Below are positions 1 to 8,396 of a stretch of DNA of 63,355 nt, piece by piece. Position 1 is the stretch's first letter. Each line of letters begins with the position of its first letter. A program made the position numbers and the translations under genes. The notes under the pieces are model-generated. The model made no database searches, was not told the DNA's origin, and was given only the letters and a program-made list of their open reading frames with translations. The DNA comes from Rhizobium phaseoli (GTDB taxonomy: Bacteria; Pseudomonadota; Alphaproteobacteria; Rhizobiales; Rhizobiaceae): assembly GCF_003985125.1 (NCBI RefSeq), contig NZ_ML133590.1, positions 1 through 63,355 of the forward strand, in the 5' to 3' direction.

Positions 1-49
1 GCCGACGGCGCTCTACAGACGTGATCACCTCAATTGGATGCTTCGTCAT
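1..49 (-). CDS. tnpA: IS66-family TnpA-like protein, N-terminal fragment (cut by window edge)
   Basis: The minus strand from 49 encodes MTKHPIEVITSVERRR and is still open at the window edge. The 'E-x-(L/I)-T-x-V-E-R-R-R' start closely resembles that of the tnpA at 113-445 (EILTGVERRR), a small DNA-binding protein with an IS3/IS911-type helix-turn-helix found in IS66 elements. The short visible length limits the call, but its position just inside an IS66-like terminal repeat supports it. Confidence 0.55.
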   Translation of the reverse strand, partial: MTKHPIEVITSVERRR

Positions 50-126
50 ATGACTACTCCTAGTGTTACCACTAGGACTGGCAGTCAGAAGCCCTCTATC
101 GCAAGACGGCCTTCACCGTGGGCTTA
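1..126 (-). mobile_element. IS66-family element, left end, runs off the window edge
   Basis: Read on the minus strand, position 126 begins GTAAGC followed by a GGTGAAGGCCGTCTT stretch, the usual style of IS66-family terminal repeats. A tnpA start follows about 77 bp inside (next entry). The element lies inside the tnpA of a second IS66 remnant (127-540), so it is a later insertion. Only this end is visible, so the target-site duplication cannot be checked. Confidence 0.6.
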
Positions 127-445
127 CCTTGCAGCCGATCTCGATCCGCATGGGACGTGCCGACCGCTTTGCCGTAGGCTTGTTCACCGGAGCCGCTCGC
201 TCGGCTTCGTCGCTCGATTCCGGGGCGATCAATGCGACCGGCAGGAAAGAAACCACCGGCTCAGCCTGCTCCGCCGCGAACTTCCGCCGCCAGGTATAAA
301 TCTGCTGGGGTTTGATATCGTGCCGCCGAGCGACGTCGGCGATCCTGGCATCTGGGTCCGCCGCTTCTACCAATATCGAAAGCTTCTCGTCGTCGGACCA
401 ATCACGCCGACGCTCGACGCCTGTCAAAATCTCCATGCGGCCCAT
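113..445 (-). pseudogene. tnpA: IS66-family TnpA, C-terminally truncated by a second IS66 element
   Basis: This 110-residue frame begins with the IS66 OrfA/TnpA signature (ILTGVERRR, WSDDEK, then ARRHDIKPQQIYTWRRKF), an IS3/IS911-type helix-turn-helix. Homology appears to stop around MRIEIGC, exactly where the minus strand reaches the GTAAGC end of the second element (position 126). The last residues (KVSPR) are therefore encoded by the inserted element's terminal repeat. No tnpB or tnpC is visible. The gene is a remnant and probably not mobile. Confidence 0.75.
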
Positions 446-540
446 AGTTCATCCCTGATGACGTCTCTAATGACGGAATTAGTGACGTAACTTCAGGTGT
501 TCGCGGGAAATCTCAAAGACGGCCTCACCGGACGCTTACG
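127..540 (-). mobile_element. IS66-family remnant with one terminal inverted repeat
   Basis: The minus strand from about 539 reads GTAAGCGTCCGGTGAGGCCG, a classic IS66 end, followed about 95 bp later by the tnpA start. The repeat occupies roughly 517-539. The other end is missing because a second IS66 element interrupts tnpA. The two ends visible in the window (126 and 539) point the same way, which fits nesting rather than one intact element. Confidence 0.7.
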
Positions 541-855
541 ACAGAACTCAAGAGTCTAGATTAAGCTAAATTAGAACGTGCATGATCTTTCAACCGACCG
601 GAATAACAGGCTCAAGGCGGAAACTGCGAATGACCGCCTTGAAAGGATCCGAACCCACGGCCCTCGTTGGCTGCGATCATGCCGCCGGCAGCAAGTTCGG
701 CCAAGAAATTTCCAATCGCTGGAATACGTAGGCCGTCGGTGCGGCTGTGCGATCGCATCTCTCGTTCTCTGGATGGGCAGTTGGTTCGATCCTGGCGGGC
801 GATCATACTTGGCGGGTTGACGGAGGCACGCTTTTCGGCTCTCCGGCGAGCCACA
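541..855. other. Gap with no supported gene
   Basis: Between the IS66 terminal repeat and the 3' end of the beta-propeller gene only short overlapping frames are present. None has a convincing ribosome-binding site or a recognisable family motif. No repeat or clear terminator was seen. Confidence 0.5.
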
Positions 856-2220
856 TTACTCGTCCACCAAGGTGGTCTTCAGCTTGTCTAAAGTCGCTGC
901 AGGGTCAGATCGTACGTCGAGCTCGACACCATAGCGCTTGCCGATGACTTCAAGCGCCTTTACTGTCGACGGGCCGACAAGACCGTCGATGGACCCATAC
1001 AGGTATCCTTTCGCTGACAGGAAGCGTTGAATTTCCCGTATTTTGTCGTCGCCGACGATGGGCTTCGCTCCGCTGTTGGCCGCTGATCGCTGAAAGCTCA
1101 CCACCGACTTCGCGGTCTTCAAAACCGCATATCCGTACAAGCCCTTCGGCTGGAGTGCTATGGCGTTAGGAAGCCCCGGGAGACCTAAACTCCCTACCTT
1201 TTCCAGGTCGGATGTCAGCGGATTTCGGGAGAACTGGGCTATCTCATTCGAAAATGAATTTGCTACCCAGATTACGGACTGGTCACACACGCTGGCGAGC
1301 AACGCCGGAGGTTTTACCGAAGAGGTGTCCTTCAGGGTTTCAAGCCTCGTCCCCGGCAGGAGACGCAATCGCACATTGATCGCGGCTTTTACATCGAAAG
1401 ATTCAAAGAGCGGATCGAAATCGACGAGGGAAACACGTGAGCTGCCGTCTGAGATAAGTAGCGATGCCGGAGCAGAGCCGCCGCACTCACTACCTACGAG
1501 TCCGAAAACCGAATAAGGTGTCAAGTCGCGGCTGTTCTCGCTCTGGACCTGAAGGGTGGCAACTCGTCGACCCGAGTTGAAATCGTAAGCGGTGACCGAG
1601 GGACGGGTGGCGTTGTTGACGAGGACGAGTTTCGACTTAGTATCGATCCATGCTCCACGCGAGCCGTATTTCAACTCGGACGGAAAGTCCCTTCGCCAGA
1701 CCAGCTCGCCGCCATCCAGTCGATAGAAAGAGAGAGCGGGAGACGCGATCGCTGTTTTCTGCCCAGCCAAGGCGACGATGCCGTCGTCGTCGATTGAAAG
1801 CTGCGGATATCCAACTAGCCGTTCAAGGTCGAGCCGCGAGAGTTCTTCGAGTTGATCGGTGTAGACGGCAAGCTCAGTCGATACACCGTTAAAGCCCGCC
1901 AAAACCAATTTGTCGCCGTTTGCGTTGACGACGATATCCTCGACCAGAAGCCGCGGCTCGATTTGGTGTATAACCGACAAGGTCTGCGGGTCGAGGATGG
2001 CGATGTGGCCGTCCTTCTCGTCCAGTCCGCCGGCGACCACAAGAAATCTGTCGCTCGCGGCAACCACGGTCGGTTGGAAGTCGAAACGTTTCGCCGTCCC
2101 ATTCGAAAGAGGCGACTCCGGAACAAAAATGTCGTCGGCGAGCGACGGACATGGGGACAAAGCCAAAGCTGTCGCGAAGGCGAGCGTCACGGATAGCTGT
2201 ATGAGATTACTTCCAGACAT
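856..2220 (-). CDS. Exported beta-propeller protein with C-terminal peptidoglycan-binding-like domain
   Basis: The 454-residue product starts with a Sec signal peptide (hydrophobic SVTLAFATALALSPCPSLA, likely cleavage before DDIF). The middle (about residues 40-370) is a run of strand-rich blocks of the type 'ASDRFLVVAGG', 'LSIDDDGIVAL', 'GLYGYAVL', as in WD40/YncE-like beta-propellers. Residues about 390-450 (REIQRFLSAKGYLYGSIDG, then GPSTVKALE) match the PG_binding_1 helical repeat. Seen: signal peptide and domain order. Inferred: a periplasmic or extracellular scaffold held at the cell wall. Its start lies 14 bp inside the 3' end of the upstream serine protease gene, so it is the last gene of a translationally coupled three-gene operon. 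It may hold or present the two proteases; no substrate can be named. Confidence 0.75.
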   Translation of the reverse strand: MSGSNLIQLSVTLAFATALALSPCPSLADDIFVPESPLSNGTAKRFDFQPTVVAASDRFLVVAGGLDEKDGHIAILDPQTLSVIHQIEPRLLVEDIVVNANGDKLVLAGFNGVSTELAVYTDQLEELSRLDLERLVGYPQLSIDDDGIVALAGQKTAIASPALSFYRLDGGELVWRRDFPSELKYGSRGAWIDTKSKLVLVNNATRPSVTAYDFNSGRRVATLQVQSENSRDLTPYSVFGLVGSECGGSAPASLLISDGSSRVSLVDFDPLFESFDVKAAINVRLRLLPGTRLETLKDTSSVKPPALLASVCDQSVIWVANSFSNEIAQFSRNPLTSDLEKVGSLGLPGLPNAIALQPKGLYGYAVLKTAKSVVSFQRSAANSGAKPIVGDDKIREIQRFLSAKGYLYGSIDGLVGPSTVKALEVIGKRYGVELDVRSDPAATLDKLKTTLVDE

Positions 2221-3433
2221 AGTCGGGACTCACATTAAGAGTGACAGGCGGAAGATTTAATCCGTCCTCTGTGGCCGGGACAATGTACATCAACAGGTCA
2301 CGGTAAGGTTCTGGCTTCCCAACAGCGTTTGCCACGAGTTTGTATTGCGCATCAAGTTTATCCTGTACGTCGGCGATAACGAACATGCCTTGCTTCAGGA
2401 CGGGATCGAAACTATTGCGGGGAAAACTCGGAGGGTCGCTTTTCAGCCTCAGGGAGGGCATGTCCTTGCTGATAACGTCGTTGCCGTCACGAAGTTTCAA
2501 TCTCGGCGTGATCTGGACTTGGATGCTTGCAATTTGCGGGCCGCCTTTAATGAGCTTCGTGTATTTGACCTGAAGCGAGCCGTCATCTCTTGATGTCGTT
2601 GCAGTCCACTCGAAGCGTTTGCCGATCTCGCTGAGGCCGTCCTCGACTTGGTTTAAACGCATGTCGATAGGCGGATCGCCAGCTCTCATCGCCCCGACGA
2701 CTTGCCTCAGTTGCAAGATTTCCTTTTCGAGTTCGCGGATCTTGATATGTCCGACCAGCGGCTGAGCGAAATCAACGGGTATCATTATCGCCAAGGTACC
2801 AATGTTTATTGGTGATCCCTTGAGGAGCCCGATGACCGTGCCGTTTTTCGTGTAGACCGGGCTCCCGCTTTCTCCGCCATCAATAGCAACATTGAGTGTC
2901 CAGGCGTACGGGACTTCGTCGCTCTCAGGCTCGTTGAGCGATATTGTGTGGGTCTTATAACTGTTTTGCGAGAATCCCGAAGAGAAGATCTCCGGCGGGT
3001 CATCGGGATTGATGTCTGCGCTCGTGCCAAGAAATAATGGCGCAATTCTTGGGTGGTCGTAGGGCAAATCGATCTTCAGCAGCGCAAGATCCAGATTGCC
3101 CAGCTCGGAGATGAAGTACGCCGGAAACTTTGGGACGCCAGCTCCCGCGTCGCCAATACTTGCTTCTATCCTGACATTAATTGCGTCAACCGACTCGAGT
3201 GGCTTGAAGAAGTGCTCGACCGTAAGAGCGAACCCTTCCGGACTGATGAAAAAGCCGGTTGCTTGGCTCTCGACCGAATCCGGCACGCCAGCGGACGGAC
3301 CCGTTTTAGGTGTTCCGAAAGCATGCAGATGTAGTAGCGACGGTCGTACGTGCTGATACGGGGTCTCAGCGCGGGCTCCCGCCGCAAGCCCGATCAGGAA
3401 CAGAAAGGCGAATAGCGCGGCGGATCGCATCAT
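2207..3433 (-). CDS. Exported trypsin-like serine protease
   Basis: The 408-residue protein has a signal peptide (LFAFLFLIGLAAGARA, cleavage near residue 22). The chymotrypsin-fold triad can be placed: His74 in TVEHFF, Asp115 in NLDLALLK and Ser189 in GGESGSPV. A predicted helix of heptad type (residues about 225-245, IRELEKEILQLRQ) follows the protease domain, and then comes a strand-rich tail of about 150 residues with no family I recognise. The gene overlaps the upstream metalloprotease by a few bases (ATGATG) and the downstream propeller gene by 14 bp. Inferred: a periplasmic or secreted protease co-produced with the metalloprotease. The His context is not the textbook TAAHC, so activity is likely but not certain. 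Confidence 0.8.
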   Translation of the reverse strand: MMRSAALFAFLFLIGLAAGARAETPYQHVRPSLLHLHAFGTPKTGPSAGVPDSVESQATGFFISPEGFALTVEHFFKPLESVDAINVRIEASIGDAGAGVPKFPAYFISELGNLDLALLKIDLPYDHPRIAPLFLGTSADINPDDPPEIFSSGFSQNSYKTHTISLNEPESDEVPYAWTLNVAIDGGESGSPVYTKNGTVIGLLKGSPINIGTLAIMIPVDFAQPLVGHIKIRELEKEILQLRQVVGAMRAGDPPIDMRLNQVEDGLSEIGKRFEWTATTSRDDGSLQVKYTKLIKGGPQIASIQVQITPRLKLRDGNDVISKDMPSLRLKSDPPSFPRNSFDPVLKQGMFVIADVQDKLDAQYKLVANAVGKPEPYRDLLMYIVPATEDGLNLPPVTLNVSPDYVWK

Positions 3434-4218
3434 CCTGCTCCGTAAATGTATTTGACGGCGAGGATATCGAATTCGCTGAGAACACCGTCGTTACTGTAGA
3501 TAGGATTGCAGTAGTTCATGACCGAGTGGATGTCCCACGGGGTCAGCTGCGTGTTGTCGCCATCCGTCCCCTGGCGGTTGTCGCACTCGCCGGGTGTGTC
3601 CGGCCGGTTTTGTTCGTGGGCGAACCCTATAGCATGACCAAACTCGTGCACCGCAATAACCCGATTGCAGTAATCGAGCTTGGACTGGCATCCCGGGCTC
3701 CAGTTATTGTAAGTAAAGTTAAGCACCATCCCGTTCTTGACGCCGTTCACAAACTTCCCAAGAAATTTTACGTGAGGGCCTTCATCACTGATAGCGATCC
3801 GTATGCCGCCTGCGTTCGCGTTGCATTTGCCCCAACCGGCGAAACGGATTCCCGAGTTCGCTTCCCAGCTATCCCGGATTGCCTCCCTGACGAGCTGCCT
3901 TTGCCCCGAGTACTCGGGCTTTAATTCCTCCCAACAAACCCAGACTTCATTGAATGGCCATTTCGACGCCATGAGCGGATAGGCTTTATCGACGATGTTT
4001 TTTTCCTGTTGTTCCGTCAGATTCGCATAGAAGCTTTGAGGGGTGGGTGCTCCAGGCATGGCAGGAGCCGCGTCTCCGGCCGGCGTTGGCAACGCTAGCT
4101 TCACACCATTCGAAGTTTCGTTTTCGATAGCCGCCTTCACCGCCGCGGATTCCTGCGCAACGGTCGCCGATGAAAAGAGGCCTACAACTGCGACTAGTAT
4201 GATCGACCATGTCTTCAT
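3430..4218 (-). CDS. Exported metzincin (astacin/matrixin-like) zinc metalloprotease
   Basis: The start is set at 4218 because the minus strand has GGAGG seven bases before this ATG and a signal peptide follows at once (KTWSIILVAVVGLFSSATVAQ). A longer frame to 4266 would put 16 residues before it. The 262-residue product carries the metzincin zinc site HEFGHAIGFAHEQ (His191, Glu192, His195, His201) and a Met-turn, SVMNYC (Met234). The ending (SEFDILAVKYIYG) is also usual for the fold. Several paired cysteines suggest disulfides in the exported form. It is the first gene of the protease-protease-propeller operon. Two similar inverted repeats lie upstream (4360-4378 and 4518-4537). Confidence 0.85.
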   Translation of the reverse strand: MKTWSIILVAVVGLFSSATVAQESAAVKAAIENETSNGVKLALPTPAGDAAPAMPGAPTPQSFYANLTEQQEKNIVDKAYPLMASKWPFNEVWVCWEELKPEYSGQRQLVREAIRDSWEANSGIRFAGWGKCNANAGGIRIAISDEGPHVKFLGKFVNGVKNGMVLNFTYNNWSPGCQSKLDYCNRVIAVHEFGHAIGFAHEQNRPDTPGECDNRQGTDGDNTQLTPWDIHSVMNYCNPIYSNDGVLSEFDILAVKYIYGAG

Positions 4219-4359
4219 TTCGAATCCTCCGATCATTGATATTCCTGGCTGAGGTCTGGACGTCACTTCAGGCGGCCATCGTCACTGATTCTTTGATTCC
4301 GACCTGCTCGCGTCTACCACTCCCGAAACATGATCGGGAGGTCGAGCGATGCGCCGCCT

Positions 4360-4378
4360 TTGACGACTAAGGCGTCAA
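4360..4378. promoter_or_regulatory. Inverted repeat upstream of the secreted-protease operon (copy 1)
   Basis: TTGACG, spacer ACTAAGG, CGTCAA: a perfect 6-bp dyad with a 7-base spacer. The spacer and arms closely match copy 2 at 4518-4537. It lies about 140 bp upstream of the metalloprotease start. It could be an operator or a small hairpin; nothing is known from sequence about the protein that would bind it. Confidence 0.4.
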
Positions 4379-4517
4379 CGTACATGCTCCCTGGAAACTG
4401 GAATTCCCACCGAAATCGCCCCTTCGCAGTTCTTCCAATGATGACGTTGCATTCAGCTTGACCCGGCTTCTGATCCTTGGATCCTGGAACGCTAGCACTT
4501 GCAGAGGGTCAGACCCC

Positions 4518-4537
4518 TTGACAGACTAGGCTGTCAA
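4518..4537. promoter_or_regulatory. Inverted repeat upstream of the secreted-protease operon (copy 2)
   Basis: TTGACAG, spacer ACTAGG, CTGTCAA: a perfect 7-bp dyad with a 6-base spacer, strongly resembling copy 1 about 158 bp away. The rest of 4219-4828 holds no supported gene. It does contain further short GCAACAG/CTGTTGC-type repeats around 4553-4640. Confidence 0.4.
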
Positions 4538-4828
4538 TCACCGCTGTTCACAGAGCAACAGGGACGTTGCTGGCCCTCTCCTTAAATTGAGTGGAAGCAG
4601 TTAACGATGCAACAGAGGGTAACGCCGCCAGCAACAGGCGGATTCTGACCGGCAAGTCATTGAGCAACTCAGACTCATCGAACTACAACTCTAATATTTA
4701 CCTTCTATCTTTGCTTGTCAACCTAAATAATGCGAACAGAAGTATAGTTGCGCCGAAATGAAATGGATTAATACTCCGGCAGTGGACGGAAATTTTACGT
4801 CCGGTTTCCCGCTAGAAAGACAAGTGGG

Positions 4829-5323
4829 CTACATCCGCGGAGACTGGACACGTAACTCCTTTTGAAGCCGCCGGAGGTCCATGATGCTTTCGTTGTTAAA
4901 CTCCGCTGTCTTTTCCGTGTTCTTCAAAATGCCGTCGAGAGTTGTCGGATCAAAGGCGGGTGCGGCGTCCCCTGTGGCAGGCGGAGATCCAGTGCCGGGC
5001 CTACTTAACGACTCAATCTTTTCGTTTGCATCCTTTAACGCCACGCTGAGCTTCTGGATGTTTCCGATGAGCTCGTTCTGACGCTGAAACACAGTTTCCA
5101 CCTTGTTCGCGATTTCGGCCCCCTGTTCGTGTGTGGTGAATTTTAGACCCTCCGGGGTTAGCTCGAACGAAGCGAACGATGAAATGTACGGGAACAATCC
5201 GACGACGGCAGCAACGGCAAAGACTATGGCGTGACTCACCGTCACCTCCGTTTTGCTCTGAACAAGGTAGAGTGCATACAGACCGAGAAAAACGCCAACA
5301 ATGTAAAACGGAAGGTTACCCAT
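4829..5323 (-). CDS. Small membrane protein with two transmembrane helices and a coiled coil
   Basis: The open frame extends to 5572, but the N-terminal 80 residues look non-coding. I prefer the ATG at 5323 (GAAGG upstream), which starts directly with a membrane helix (NLPFYIVGVFLGLYALYLV). A second hydrophobic segment follows (AIVFAVAAVVGLFPYISSF). After it come a region rich in charged residues with heptad pattern (about 85-125), a Pro/Gly linker and a short helical tail. The 164-residue protein is probably an inner-membrane protein with a cytoplasmic coiled coil. I do not recognise a family. It is a single gene, with non-coding DNA on both sides. Confidence 0.55.
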   Translation of the reverse strand: MGNLPFYIVGVFLGLYALYLVQSKTEVTVSHAIVFAVAAVVGLFPYISSFASFELTPEGLKFTTHEQGAEIANKVETVFQRQNELIGNIQKLSVALKDANEKIESLSRPGTGSPPATGDAAPAFDPTTLDGILKNTEKTAEFNNESIMDLRRLQKELRVQSPRM

Positions 5324-6053
5324 AGCTCTAGCCTTCAGAAGATGTGCAGAGTTCGCTGTTTTTCGAAGTAGGCAAGTAGCCCAGTTGGTCGAGTTCATCG
5401 ACAGTGGTTTTTGATTCCAAAGGATAATTTCTGGTTCATTCAGTGGCGCAAGAAAATATCCTAAGTCGGGCTCTTCGTCGACCGCGACATCACCGCCCGC
5501 TCGTAGCGCGGCTCTCAAACCGAGTGTCGTCACCGCCTGCTTTCTGATTGGAAAATGATGGGCTTTCTGCAATACCCTCGGTTTTTCCCAATCGCCGTAT
5601 TCTGCATGTAAATTAAGTAATATGTCAACTAAAAATTGAATTTGGAAAGTTTAGATCGAATTCCTGCGGGGAATGGAAGGAGGTTTTTCGTTATTGCTGA
5701 GGGATTTGGTCTTAAGAGTGGACTGAATTGTAATTGTGTGGTGTTTTTTTATTGTGTGGATAAAGTTAAAGCTAACAGTTGACCGCTTTGGATGTGAGAA
5801 GAGCTGCTTCAGTTTGAGAAAAACCGTCCTTTATAAGCAGGAAGACTAATGGACGCGCCAGAATACCACGTGGGCTTAGGTGTCGTTACGATATAAGACG
5901 GCCCGCATTTCGTCTCAGGCGTCTTGTTGGAGATATAGCGCGTTTTCCAAGCGTCCGACTACCGAAAATAGCAGGCGCACCGTATTGCAATCGCGTAGTT
6001 CTCAGGCAATACTACGGCCTACAGTATCGTTATTCATAATTTCGGGGGCTTTC
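5324..6053. other. Mostly non-coding AT-richer gap
   Basis: This stretch separates the coiled-coil membrane protein from the next small gene pair. It is clearly more AT-rich around 5580-5790 (runs such as TTTTTTTATTG) than the surrounding coding DNA. Open frames within it lack ribosome-binding sites and family motifs. It probably holds divergent promoters, but no individual site is clear. Confidence 0.4.
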
Positions 6054-6506
6054 ATGGTAGACGTAAAGCTTACCGCAGAAGAAAAGACCGAAAAGAACAC
6101 GGGCACACCCGCTGACCTGATGGCGTTGATAGGCAGTCGCGGTTTCACGATTGTTGGGGCGGTGACGTTTCTTCTATCGATCGCGGCGAACGTCGTGACT
6201 TTCGAATTTTCGAAAATTCCGATCGGATACGGCTATCTTGCGGTGGTTGCGTTTGCGGTGTGCGCCTACATCACCCTAGATGGTTTCGCGACTATATCGT
6301 TGAAATCGGTTTCGACGCTTTTCCTTCATATCGTAGTAGTTTGCATCTTCGCGACGCCACCACTCTTCTCGGTTTGGGACTCGGCTCGGCAGCGCGCGCC
6401 ACAATCGATCTCATCGGAAAATCGAACTGCGCCACCCAGGCCTGGTGCTCCTAGCCAACCATCTACCCAACTAAACTTGCCCCCATTCTCGTTGGAGATA
6501 AAATAG
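6054..6506 (+). CDS. Small integral membrane protein, unknown function
   Basis: The ATG at 6054 follows a GGGGGC ribosome-binding-like stretch; the frame is open further upstream to 5880 but that part has no start signal. The 150-residue product has a hydrophilic N-terminus and then three hydrophobic segments (about 28-47, 56-75 and 84-103). A proline-rich tail of about 45 residues (PPRPGAPSQPS) follows. The next gene starts directly after its TAG stop, so the two are probably translated together. No family recognised. Confidence 0.55.
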   Translation: MVDVKLTAEEKTEKNTGTPADLMALIGSRGFTIVGAVTFLLSIAANVVTFEFSKIPIGYGYLAVVAFAVCAYITLDGFATISLKSVSTLFLHIVVVCIFATPPLFSVWDSARQRAPQSISSENRTAPPRPGAPSQPSTQLNLPPFSLEIK

Positions 6507-6872
6507 ATGTTGCGCTCATTCATGCCGACCGCACTCATGATTGTCGTACCTCTGGCTTCTCACGGGATAGCGTCGGCTGCCGACGCGACCCAATCTGTTT
6601 CGTTTGACGTGACCACGAGCAATTGCAAGGATACTGTCGTTGAAATGAAGCAAGTATGCGCCCCAAAGGGATGGCACCTCATCGAAGGAGCTCTTTCCTA
6701 CCGCTCCCAAAACGGAGCAAGCCGCATCGAAGCCATTCGTGTTGACTCGCGATGCTTCAAAGTGACAGCGACAGCGACGCCGCTTGGAGAGGATTGTATT
6801 CTGAATATTTGCAATTGCCGGGGCCGGGGCTGGGTAAAGGGCGATATTGTCTTTACCGGTACCCCGGAGTGA
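6507..6872 (+). CDS. Small exported cysteine-containing protein
   Basis: A 121-residue product with a clear Sec signal peptide (PTALMIVVPLASHGIASAAD). The mature part is about 97 residues and strand-rich, with six cysteines, the last four grouped as C...C-x3-C-x-C near the end, so it is probably disulfide-stabilised in the periplasm or outside. It begins with no gap after the stop codon of the upstream membrane-protein gene, pointing to co-expression. No enzymatic motif was seen; it could be a binding or inhibitor protein. Confidence 0.55.
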   Translation: MLRSFMPTALMIVVPLASHGIASAADATQSVSFDVTTSNCKDTVVEMKQVCAPKGWHLIEGALSYRSQNGASRIEAIRVDSRCFKVTATATPLGEDCILNICNCRGRGWVKGDIVFTGTPE

Positions 6873-7010
6873 TCCGCTATATGGCGCTGGTCATTGCGGG
6901 CGAACCGTCCTCCGGGTTCTTCTATAAGGGAAATGTCGAAAGCCAAACCGGATCAAGCCGGACGGTAGCGATCAGCTGCTTGCGATTTCCGACCACACCC
7001 GACAGTCGCT

Positions 7011-7547
7011 TTGATCGAATATCAGGAATCAGCAGAAAGTCTTCAGCATTCAATTCTTGCGAAACCTCAAAGGGCAGGGAGCGCCGTGCAGAGAAGGGTG
7101 ATAGTCGACAGTTCGACGGTCCAGGAGGCATTGGGCCGCGCGATCGCCGGTAATGTGATCTCGCTGTCGCCTGGAGATTACCCGGATCCGCTTGTGATTT
7201 CGGGAAAAAGCGGTGGTCCATCCAAGCCGATTGTTATTTACGGGCCCGATGCTACGCTCCGACCGAGAACATCATTCGCCAGTTACTGAAAGACCGGGAA
7301 CAAGCTGTCCAAGCGGATGGAGGATGAAGGCCATTTTCCAGGCCTTTATTATCTTGCGGACAATGCCGCCCTGATGGTCCGAACTGCAATGGCTGATCCT
7401 CGAAAATTTGAAGTTCGACGGTTGCTGGCCGACGGCAGTTGTCAGAATGTGATCGTTCGGGATGTCGATTTTCGAGGAGGTACCTTCGCTATCAGTGCAA
7501 CAGGCGACGACACCAGGCACCTTCTTATTGAAGGCTGTTTCTGGTGA
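7011..7547 (+). pseudogene. Parallel beta-helix (polysaccharide-lyase-like) protein, broken by an in-frame stop
   Basis: Frame 7011-7289 encodes a block typical of the start of a right-handed beta-helix (VQEALGRAIAGNVISLSPGDY, then GGPSKPIVIYG), as in pectate or alginate-lyase-type folds. The reading stops at TGA 7287-7289. The same frame reopens and continues to 7545 with more helix-turn style sequence (NVIVRDVDFRGGTFAISATG, HLLIEGCFW). The remaining coils expected of such proteins are missing. An inactivated, C-terminally truncated gene is the simplest reading. Confidence 0.5.
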
Positions 7548-8003
7548 GCTCCTGTGTACTTAGGCTAAGGGCAGCCCTCCCGTCGACGGAAGATTTCCTG
7601 GAAAGGGTACGGCATCGAAACATAAACCTCCCAGCCCTCACGATCACTATGCCTCGTCGAAAATAAGCGCTTTTTCGGACGGAGACCAATGCGTCGGGTG
7701 AACTCTTGCAGTCAGCAGAAGGGGTTTCTCGCAGCCGATGATGTCGCAAGTAATAGTTACGCTTGCGCCAGCTACAGACTTCCCATCTCCAACTTAGAGC
7801 TGGAAATAGACGATTGGCGGCATACCCTTAGTGGCGGGACTCCGGCCACGACCATTCTCGAATGGCAAGGCAAGCGCGTGGCAGCATGCGCGCGCATGCG
7901 CATTGCGATATGCACAAGGGTGCATCGTCCGGAGCGATCGAATTACAGTGACGTGTCCGAGCGGAGAGCGTTGCGTCGCATGGCGCCCAGGCGGACCAGT
8001 CAA
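7548..8003. other. Gap with no supported gene
   Basis: Downstream of the broken beta-helix gene only overlapping frames without ribosome-binding sites are seen. The sequence contains a GCATGCGCGCGCATGC-like alternating stretch near 7885-7905, which may be structured but is not otherwise interpretable. Confidence 0.35.
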
Positions 8004-8396
8004 TTATTTAGTCGTGAGACCAGTTACTGTACGCCCGTTGACCGTTACATCGAGTGGAATGCCGGCAGGGAGGCGGGATGGCGTCCGGGGTCCGGCGGTC
8101 AAGCTCAGGGAGGTCGCTTTTGTTTTAGTTTTCTCGACCTCTTCAGCCTTCTCCGCCCTTGCCTTGTTAACGGCGGCGCAAATCACTTCAACGGCTTTCT
8201 CCCCTTGAGGCGCCCCTGGGGCATTGAGGAACGCGGCCAGAGAGAAAAGATTAGGCAAGTACTTGCATGTCCGCTCAAGGGCTCTAGCGACGCTTTCAGT
8301 CGCTGCATCCCATTCCTCCGTAGTCCAGCACGATTGCAGGCCAAGGCTCGCTGTCAGAACGCCGATCATTGCCAGTCTATTGATAGGTTTCAGCAT
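8004..8396 (-). CDS. Putative lipoprotein, unknown function
   Basis: The start at 8396 has GGAG eight bases upstream and gives a lipoprotein signal (MLKPINRLAMIGVLTASLGLQSC, lipobox LQSC with Cys at residue 23). The longer frame to 8471 lacks both. The 130-residue product has a helical middle rich in Ala/Glu/Lys (about residues 60-95) and a short Thr-rich tail. It is probably anchored in the outer or inner membrane. The gene stands alone in a poorly coding region, and its role cannot be inferred. Confidence 0.5.
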   Translation of the reverse strand: MLKPINRLAMIGVLTASLGLQSCWTTEEWDAATESVARALERTCKYLPNLFSLAAFLNAPGAPQGEKAVEVICAAVNKARAEKAEEVEKTKTKATSLSLTAGPRTPSRLPAGIPLDVTVNGRTVTGLTTK

